Source of the DNA: Myxococcota bacterium
Lineage (GTDB): Bacteria > Myxococcota_A > Polyangia > Polyangiales > Polyangiaceae
DNA length: 39,120 nucleotides
Assembly (NCBI GenBank): GCA_022703255.1
Contig: JAKLDZ010000004.1
Location: forward strand, 1-39,120
Direction: 5' to 3'
This document shows positions 33,263 through 39,120 of the stretch, in pieces. Both the position numbers and the translations under genes were made by a program. Numbering within the stretch: position 1 is the first letter of the stretch; each line of letters starts with the position of its first letter. The notes beneath the pieces are model-generated. The model was not told the origin of the DNA. It saw only the letters and a program-made list of their open reading frames with translations, and did not search any database.

Positions 33263-33925
33263 ATGCAAATTCCTCCCGTGACCCGCTCCGTGTCCCCTGC
33301 CCCGTCCAACCCACCGGAGACTCCACGCACGAGGTTCGCTGAAGTCCTGCGCGCGCAGGGCCGCACCCCCATGACCGGAGAAGAAGCCGAGCGCAGCATC
33401 CGCAGCGCATGGAAGGAGGTCACCGGCGCGGAGCCGTCGCGTGAAACCGTCGCGCTGCTCTGGGCGCAGTGGGCACACGAGACGGCGCGGGGGACGCGCA
33501 TGTTCGGGTACAACTTTGCGGGGCTCAAGGGGACGGGTCCCACGGGGATGAGCCTCCGTCTGCGCACGATCGAGGGACACGACGAGACGGCTCGCGCAGT
33601 GCGGGAGGTGTTTCGGGCCTATCCGGACGCTGCTCACGGAGCGAGGGATTGGCTCCAGTTGCTGGTCCGTCGGTATCCGGATGCCGTGAAGGCGGCGGAG
33701 CACGGCGATGCGGCCGGGTTCGTGCGCGGGCTGCGCGCCAGGAGCTACTTCACGGGATCGGAGCAGGTCTATCGACGCGCCATCGAGGGACTCGCCCGGG
33801 AGGCGATCGAAGGGCCGCAGCTGCGAATGCAGGCGGCGCCGGTGCATCTTGGGATGTGGGAGCAGGGAGTGGTCGACGCGTTGCGTCGCGCGTGCGCGCG
33901 ATCCGGCAGCGATGCGGAGGACTGA
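33263..33925 (+). CDS. FlgJ/GH73-like putative peptidoglycan hydrolase domain protein
   Basis: The 220-residue product resembles the N-acetylglucosaminidase (GH73) domain of FlgJ-type autolysins. WAQWAHETARGTRMFGYNFAGLKGTGP matches the family's 'aQaalEtgwG...NlFGiKg', with the candidate catalytic Glu in HET. FRAYPDAAHGARDWLQLLVRRYPDAVKAA matches 'fraY.s..es..dy..ll..rY..a', and FVRGLRARSYFTGSEQVYRRAI matches '...L..aGYatdp.Ya..i'. There is no signal peptide (MQIPPVTRSVSPAPSNPP), so how it reaches the wall is unclear. No flagellar genes are near. It lies 106 bases after the helicase gene and converges on the acyltransferase gene. Confidence 0.7.
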   Translation: MQIPPVTRSVSPAPSNPPETPRTRFAEVLRAQGRTPMTGEEAERSIRSAWKEVTGAEPSRETVALLWAQWAHETARGTRMFGYNFAGLKGTGPTGMSLRLRTIEGHDETARAVREVFRAYPDAAHGARDWLQLLVRRYPDAVKAAEHGDAAGFVRGLRARSYFTGSEQVYRRAIEGLAREAIEGPQLRMQAAPVHLGMWEQGVVDALRRACARSGSDAED

Positions 33926-33948
33926 AAGCGAATGGGGGCCGCGACAGC

Positions 33949-35478
33949 TCAGCCCGCGGCGCGCTGCACCGGAGCGTCGGCACCAACGGCCGACTCCGCA
34001 GCATCGATGATTCGTGCCACGAACGATTCCACGGCGCGGGCAACCTGCCCCCGCGCCTCGCGGCCGAGCAGATCGGGTCCCGGGCTGTCGAACTCGGCCA
34101 GGGTCCGCTCCTTGGACGAGACCCGGGACCGCAGACGTCGCAGCGCAGACGAGGGGGGATGGCGTCGGCCCTTGGGCTCCAGCACCAGCAGCGGTGACCG
34201 GACGAACGACAGGAGCCTGGACAGGTCGAGGGCGTACTGAGCGGAAGGAGGCAGGTCGCGACGCAATCGCCCGAGCAGCTCGGAGCGCAGGGACGGCATG
34301 GGGGGCGCGACGGCTGCCACGCCAGCTACGCGCTGGCCGTGGCGCGCGGCGAGCTCGAGCGCGACCAGAGCCGAGGAGGACACGCCGACGACGACCGCTC
34401 GATCGGCGTACCGGAGCAGGTCGAGCAGCGCGCGCTCGGCCAGACGGAACGACTGCTGCGGCGTACCGGACTGCGCGTCGGACCCCGGACCGAACAGGAT
34501 GGGGGCGCGGTGAGGCACGTCGAGCCGCGTGAGCATCGCCTCGAACGTGTCGAGCGTCTCGTGGTGCGATGGTTCACCGTGAAGCAGCAGGATTCCACAT
34601 GGAGCCTTGCGCGCGGGAAGGCGCTCGTCTCGCGGGCGAGCCGAGGCCATCGCAGGCAGATCCACTGAGAGGGCGTCGTCGGACGCGGCCTTCGCCGGGA
34701 CCGCGGGCGCGTTGCGCTCGTGATCGATGAGCGCGCTGATGGCGAGCATGACGCGTTTGGTCAGCGCGGAGAGCTGGTCGCGTGTGAGGTCGCCTTCCGG
34801 GGCGGGGAAACGAATCGGCTCGCCGAAGCGGACGGTCACCGGCTCGGGACGAGGCACGGGCAGCTCCTGCATTCTGGGCCAGGCTTCGGGCGGGAAGGCA
34901 CGGCCGGTTCCGGACACGCCGCACGGAACGATTGGCGCGCCGGTTCGCAACGCGACACGCACGGCGCCGCTGCGACCGCGAAGCAGGTGGGTGTCGGGCT
35001 CGACGTCCCAACGCGGGATGTCCTCTTCGCCGGGGATGGTTCCCTCCGGAAAGATGACGACGGCCTTGCCCGCGTTGACGGCATCGCAGATTTCGTCGAG
35101 CGCGTTGGGGTCTCCCCCGCGGCGTACGTAGATGGCATCGGTGGCGCGGATGGCCTGACGCAGGAGCGGCCAGTCGCGGAACTCGGACTTCGCGACGAAG
35201 TGGACCCGCCGCCCCGCGGCCACGGCGACCATCTCGACGTCGAGCCAGGAAGCGTGGTTCGGGGTGATGATGCAGCCACCCGAGGGGATGTTGTCGCGGC
35301 CTTCGACCTGCAAACGATGCAGCACCTTGTAGACCTGCTCGAGGGCGGAGATGCTGAGCTGGTATCCGGTCTCCCGCATGGGCTGATAGGCGCCGAGCAG
35401 GTCGAGGGCGTCGAAGGTTGCGCCGATGACGCGGTCCGCAGGCATCAGCAGGTGGTTGACGACTTCGTAGGACTTCAT
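33949..35478 (-). CDS. PlsC-type acyltransferase fused to an alpha/beta-hydrolase-like domain
   Basis: The product has about 509 residues from MKSYEVVNHLL; an ATG at 35535 would add 19 residues unlike the family. Residues 50-250 are a lysophosphatidic-acid-acyltransferase domain: NHASWLD (His75, Asp80), the substrate loop FVAKSEFRDWPLLRQ, FPEGT (143-147) and PIVPCGVSGTGRAF. It should acylate a glycerophospholipid precursor at the membrane. After a linker, residues 293-480 look like an alpha/beta hydrolase (GILLLHGEPS, VVVGVSSSALVALELA, VAGVAAVAPP, SPLLVLEP). The nucleophile elbow is GVSSS, not GxSxG, and I see no acid or His in the expected later positions, so this half may be inactive or regulatory. 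Confidence 0.85.
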   Translation of the reverse strand: MKSYEVVNHLLMPADRVIGATFDALDLLGAYQPMRETGYQLSISALEQVYKVLHRLQVEGRDNIPSGGCIITPNHASWLDVEMVAVAAGRRVHFVAKSEFRDWPLLRQAIRATDAIYVRRGGDPNALDEICDAVNAGKAVVIFPEGTIPGEEDIPRWDVEPDTHLLRGRSGAVRVALRTGAPIVPCGVSGTGRAFPPEAWPRMQELPVPRPEPVTVRFGEPIRFPAPEGDLTRDQLSALTKRVMLAISALIDHERNAPAVPAKAASDDALSVDLPAMASARPRDERLPARKAPCGILLLHGEPSHHETLDTFEAMLTRLDVPHRAPILFGPGSDAQSGTPQQSFRLAERALLDLLRYADRAVVVGVSSSALVALELAARHGQRVAGVAAVAPPMPSLRSELLGRLRRDLPPSAQYALDLSRLLSFVRSPLLVLEPKGRRHPPSSALRRLRSRVSSKERTLAEFDSPGPDLLGREARGQVARAVESFVARIIDAAESAVGADAPVQRAAG

Positions 35479-35683
35479 GGTGAGGATGCTTCGTGGCGGC
35501 TGAAGAGGAGCCCGACCAACGCTGTGCCGCGTCATCGGGAAACACGCATGTCCTGAGCGTATGAAACTCGACTCAGCGCGTCAATCCTCGCGATGACGCA
35601 CCAAGTTGAAGGCCCGCAGGACCATCAGGGAGGGTTCCAACGCAGACGCCGGTCACGGAATCGCGCGATGCGCAGACAGGCCC

Positions 35684-36841
35684 TCACGCAATCGGCCGCA
35701 TGCCCTCGCGATCGATCCCCTCGATCGTGTAGTCCGGGTCGTTGATGAACGAGCCGAAGATCACGATGAAGGTCAGGACCATCTTGGCGAGCCGCTCTCG
35801 ATCCTCGAACAGCGCCGCGAGCATCTTCTTCTGCTGCCCCGTCATCGCTGCGTCGAAAGACTCGAGGAACGTGCCGTCGAGAATGCCGCCTGCCCCGGTG
35901 CTGCGCACGGCCTCGACGCCGCCCGTGGAGCAGTATTCCATGACGGACAGCAGGAGTCCTCGCTGATCGGCGACGGCTGGGAAGCTGGTGTTGAACACTT
36001 CGAGGGCGAGCCACTGGGCTTCGCGAATCCCGCCCACCGCGAGGCCGACGAAGAGCCTGCGGGTGATGGCGTCGGCGGTGTCGAGGCCGTGCTTGCGGAG
36101 CATCGCGAGGAAGATGGCGTCTTTGAAGAGCTGGCTGAGCAGCATGACGCCTTCTTTCTGGTCGGGCATGAAGTGGAACCGCCCCATCTCGATGCCCCGG
36201 AAGCGCGGCATGAACAGGATGTCGAAGACGGCGCGGTAGAAGTTGTAGTTGGTCACGCCCGGGTGCTGCAGGTGGACGTCGAAGGTGTTGTCGAGCCGGT
36301 CGCACAGCTTGACGTGAAGCAGCTCGGGGTGGGAGCGGGCGGTGTCGAGCACCTGGGCGAGATAGCGCTGGTAGGTGCCGAGCCCGCGGTTGGACAGCAG
36401 CCGCAGCTGCGCCTGCAGACGATCGCGTGTGCCCGGCTCGAGCTGGAAGATCAGGTCGAGGTACCGTCCCTGCATCGCCTCGAAGCGCTCGTGGCCGACC
36501 TCGTCTTCGATCAGATCCTCTTCCTTGTCGTGCAGCAGCGCGCCGAGCACGTCGATGAGGCTCGGGTTGCGCATGGCCCTGCAGAGGATCGCGGCGGTGC
36601 GCAGCGGGTGCAGGATGCCCGGAGTTCCGAGGCGGCGACGGTCGTCCTGGTAGCCCTCGCGCAGCACGTCGAAGGTGTCGACGAGGATCTCGCGCTCGGA
36701 GTCGGAGAACTCGGCGGGCCCCATCACCAGGGCCAGCAGGACGGGTTTGTTCAGCACGCGGGAGCTGAGCTGGTAGTTGATCTTCGCGGACAGCGAGATG
36801 AACTCCTCGATGGTGATCAGCTCGCGGGGGGCGGCTTCCAT
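35684..36841 (-). CDS. SpoT-like HD-domain phosphohydrolase
   Basis: The 385-residue product starts at MEAAPRELIT after CCAGGAG. Residues 75-190 match the (p)ppGpp-hydrolase HD domain: ILHPL (His78), VLGALLHDKEED (His104, Asp105, Glu108, Asp109) and VKLCDRLDNTFD (Asp181, Asn185), so the full set of manganese-binding and catalytic residues is present. The SpoT/RelA synthetase, TGS and ACT parts are absent. The C-terminal half (about 200-385) is helical and unrecognised. It could hydrolyse an alarmone or another nucleotide. It lies 67 bases after the spermidine-synthase-like gene, on the same strand. Confidence 0.8.
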   Translation of the reverse strand: MEAAPRELITIEEFISLSAKINYQLSSRVLNKPVLLALVMGPAEFSDSEREILVDTFDVLREGYQDDRRRLGTPGILHPLRTAAILCRAMRNPSLIDVLGALLHDKEEDLIEDEVGHERFEAMQGRYLDLIFQLEPGTRDRLQAQLRLLSNRGLGTYQRYLAQVLDTARSHPELLHVKLCDRLDNTFDVHLQHPGVTNYNFYRAVFDILFMPRFRGIEMGRFHFMPDQKEGVMLLSQLFKDAIFLAMLRKHGLDTADAITRRLFVGLAVGGIREAQWLALEVFNTSFPAVADQRGLLLSVMEYCSTGGVEAVRSTGAGGILDGTFLESFDAAMTGQQKKMLAALFEDRERLAKMVLTFIVIFGSFINDPDYTIEGIDREGMRPIA

Positions 36842-36908
36842 GCGGGACTCCTGGTAGGGGACGCGATGGTAGCGGTTGTCGGGCGGGCTGTCATGGACGA
36901 CAGCGCGC

Positions 36909-39120
36909 TCACGGAGAATGTCCGGGAGCGCAATCGTCCAGGCTCTTGCCGAGCTCCACGACGCGGGCACGCGTCTCCTTGGACGAAGGCATCAGCCGCA
37001 AGGCGAGACAGAAGGCCTGGAGCGCGTCGTCGTCCCTCCCCTGCCCCCGCAACGCCACCCCGAGGTTGTGCGCCGCAGCCGCATGACGAGGCTCGAGCTC
37101 GAGCACGTGCAGGTACTGCTCCGCCGCGTCGTCCCAACGGCCCCGTGCCGCCAGCACGATCCCGAGGTTGTTCCACGAGGCCGCATGCTCGGGCCGCAAG
37201 CGAAGGCTCGCGCGATAGGATGCCTCGGCGTCTTCGAAGCGCCCGAGGGACTGGAGCGCCACGGCAAGGTTGTAGCGGAACGGCGCATGATACGGGTGGA
37301 TCGCCACGGCGCGCGCGTGGTGGCGCGCGGCCTCGGAGGGATCGCCGGCGCGCGATGCCACCAGGCCGAGCAGATCCTCGGCACCCGCGTGCCACGGTTG
37401 CAGCTCGAGGAGTCGGGCGGCCCGGGCTCGGGCCCGGTCGAGCTGTCCGGTCTCGAGCAGCGCCTGGGCCGATGCGAGCAGCGCCCCCGCGAGGTTCGGA
37501 TCCCAGGCCAGGGCCTCGTCGAAGTGCCGCGACGCCGCCGACGCGTCGCCGCCGGTGAGAAGCACCGCCCCCAGATTGTAGACGACCACCGGCGTGTCGA
37601 GATGATTGGAGCGCAGACGCGTCAGGATGCGCGTCGCCTCGGCCGTCTTGCCCTGCTCCCCGAGCAGCAGCGCGTGATTGAGCTGCAATCTGAGATCCGT
37701 GGGGCGCAGCTCCAGCCCGCGGGCGTAGACGCGAAGCGCAGCCTCCGGCGAGCCCAGCATCCCGAGCTGCGCCGCCGCCTCGAACAACCGATCCGGATCG
37801 TCATCGTAGAGCCGCGCCAGCTCCTCGTAGTACCCCCGCGTGGTCGCTGTCTGCGCACGGAACAGCGGCAGCTTGCGCCCCCCAGGGAGCAGCGCCTGCG
37901 CACGCGCGAGGTTGCCCGCGAGCACCAGCCCCTGCGCCTCCCGATGCGCAGCGATGCGCGCGCGACCCGAAGCGTCCGGCGGACGGGAGAACAGCTCGTC
38001 GAGCTCCGACATCGCCCCCAGCAGCAGCGGAGGCTCCATCCTCCGCCCGGCGGAGTACGACGTCGTGTACGGCAGAAGCGGGTGATCGTCGGTCTGCACC
38101 GGAAGGCCCGCCGTCCACCGACGAATCGCTTCGGGTCCCGAAAGGTACAGGTCCAGCACCTCTTCGGGCTCCGCCATGCCGAAGGGCTCGAGGTCGCGGT
38201 GAACGCGGGTGGAGGCGAGACGGCGCGCGAGCTCGGGGTAGTCCACGCGCACCGGTCCGCCGCGGACGCCGACGAGCTTCGCGTACGCGACATGCCCGTA
38301 GGTCTCGAAGCCGGCATTGACCCACAAGGTCATCGCGGGGAAGGCCTCGAGGAAAGTGCGCACGACGATCTTGAACTCGCTCTCGGACATGCCGTGCAGG
38401 GGGAGCCACTGCACCACGATCCCGCCGGGGGAGAGCCGATCGCGCAGCAGCTCGAAGAACTCGCGCGTGTACAGGATCCACGAGTCCACCGACTTGGGAT
38501 GCGTGGAGTCCACGACCGCGACGTCGTAGCCGCCCGGGCTGTTGAGCAGGAACTGACGGCCATCGCCGATGTGCAGCCGCATCACCGGGTCGTCGAGCAC
38601 GCCGTTGTTCTCCTGCGCGAAGAGACGGGCGCCTCGCGGGATCGCGGAGGAGAGGTCGATCACGTCGAGACGCTCGATCGGGTGCGTGGCGACGGCTCCG
38701 GCGGACATGCCCGCGCCGAGGCAGATCATGACGACCCGCTTGGGGGCGGGGTGAAGGAGCGGACCGAGGTGGCCGAGGATCTTGAAGCTCTGGTCGTGAA
38801 CGAGCCGCGTGGTCACCTCGTTGACGGCATTCATCACGAGCTGCTTTTCGCCGTTGATGCGATTGCGGATCACGGACACCGTGCCGGTGCGCCCTTCCTC
38901 GTAGTGCACCAGGTCCCAGTGGCGCTCGCCCAGCACGCGGTGGAGCATCGAGCGAGGCAGGGCGTGGGGGAGGGACGACGCCAGGGCCGCGACGGCGATC
39001 GAAGGGACGAGCCCGAATGCGACGCGAAGGGGAGTGCGCCACGGAATCCGGGTGAGGAGCAGTCCGGAGGCGCACAGGGCGGCCAGCAACGCGCACGCGA
39101 TCAGAGCCCCTTGGATCCCT
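36909..39120 (-). CDS. Membrane-anchored spermidine-synthase-like protein with TPR domain (N-terminus beyond window)
   Basis: The frame is open through the right edge (GIQGALIACALLAAL precedes the TTG at 39089), so the N-terminus, probably with more membrane helices, is missing. The visible part begins with two hydrophobic segments and then a methyltransferase-like fold as in spermidine synthases: MICLGAGMSAGAVATHPIERLDVIDL, RLHIGDGRQFLL, YDVAVVDSTHP, YTREFFELLRDRLSPGGIVVQWLPL. The GGGDG motif for polyamine binding is changed to GAGMSAG, so the substrate may differ. The last 300 residues are TPR repeats (for example AASWNNLGIVLAARGRWDDA, AAAHNLGVALRGQGRDDDAL). Such fused proteins are usual in Myxococcota; their reaction is unproven. 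Confidence 0.85.
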   Translation of the reverse strand, partial: GIQGALIACALLAALCASGLLLTRIPWRTPLRVAFGLVPSIAVAALASSLPHALPRSMLHRVLGERHWDLVHYEEGRTGTVSVIRNRINGEKQLVMNAVNEVTTRLVHDQSFKILGHLGPLLHPAPKRVVMICLGAGMSAGAVATHPIERLDVIDLSSAIPRGARLFAQENNGVLDDPVMRLHIGDGRQFLLNSPGGYDVAVVDSTHPKSVDSWILYTREFFELLRDRLSPGGIVVQWLPLHGMSESEFKIVVRTFLEAFPAMTLWVNAGFETYGHVAYAKLVGVRGGPVRVDYPELARRLASTRVHRDLEPFGMAEPEEVLDLYLSGPEAIRRWTAGLPVQTDDHPLLPYTTSYSAGRRMEPPLLLGAMSELDELFSRPPDASGRARIAAHREAQGLVLAGNLARAQALLPGGRKLPLFRAQTATTRGYYEELARLYDDDPDRLFEAAAQLGMLGSPEAALRVYARGLELRPTDLRLQLNHALLLGEQGKTAEATRILTRLRSNHLDTPVVVYNLGAVLLTGGDASAASRHFDEALAWDPNLAGALLASAQALLETGQLDRARARAARLLELQPWHAGAEDLLGLVASRAGDPSEAARHHARAVAIHPYHAPFRYNLAVALQSLGRFEDAEASYRASLRLRPEHAASWNNLGIVLAARGRWDDAAEQYLHVLELEPRHAAAAHNLGVALRGQGRDDDALQAFCLALRLMPSSKETRARVVELGKSLDDCAPGHSP

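Noticed and set aside
35606-37558. A 650-codon open frame on the plus strand
   Set aside because: It is antisense to the HD hydrolase and the TPR part of the synthase-like gene; no recognisable domain.

Overview
The window is about 39 kb of very GC-rich, tightly packed chromosomal DNA. It holds 31 protein-coding genes and no RNA gene, insertion sequence, phage gene or CRISPR array that I can see. The gene content points to Myxococcota, most likely class Polyangia (Sorangium/Polyangium relatives). The signs are lipoproteins with Gly/Ser/Ala-rich linkers, Cys-rich modules starting CVPxTCAKLGA, MopE-like metal-binding motifs, a choice-of-anchor L surface domain, an NtrC-type sigma-54 activator, and several eukaryote-like or degenerate enzyme domains. 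This assignment is inference; no 16S gene is present.

Layout. 1-5.5 kb: the 3' part of a sigma-54 activator gene, coaE, convergent recN, a divergently transcribed protein that joins a histone-H1-like basic tail to a degenerate Fic domain, and rpmB. 5.6-12.8 kb (all minus strand): a translationally coupled GGT-like/DUF72 pair, a large Gly-repeat lipoprotein, a zinc-ribbon protein, a lipoprotein with two Tudor-knot-like domains, and a coupled CPBP protease/patatin pair. 12.9-16.6 kb: nadB, then divergently etfB-etfA. 16.7-20.9 kb: a small Cys-rich lipoprotein, a hypothetical helical protein, and two tandem paralogous Cys-rich lipoproteins. 21-24.5 kb: a YbjN-like protein, a fatty acyl-AMP ligase and a second patatin. 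24.6-27.9 kb: an ABC transporter pair, a pseudo-receiver, and folD. 27.9-30.6 kb: lspA, lgt and a lipoprotein. 30.7-39.1 kb: an MrfA-type helicase, a GH73-like protein, an acyltransferase-hydrolase fusion, a SpoT-like HD protein, and a spermidine-synthase-like TPR protein that runs off the right edge.

How the genes work together. Three themes recur. The first is the envelope and lipoproteins: the maturation enzymes LspA and Lgt sit among at least six predicted lipoproteins. The second is lipid handling: two patatins, a fatty acyl-AMP ligase, a PlsC-type acyltransferase and the ETF electron carrier. The third is degenerate or repurposed enzymes: a Fic domain without its catalytic His, a receiver without its phospho-acceptor, a short GGT-like protein, a shortened DUF72 protein, and an alpha/beta hydrolase with an incomplete triad. 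No gap between genes exceeds about 250 bases. The gaps of 150-250 bases mostly separate divergent genes or lie upstream of gene starts, and the promoter candidates listed lie in them.
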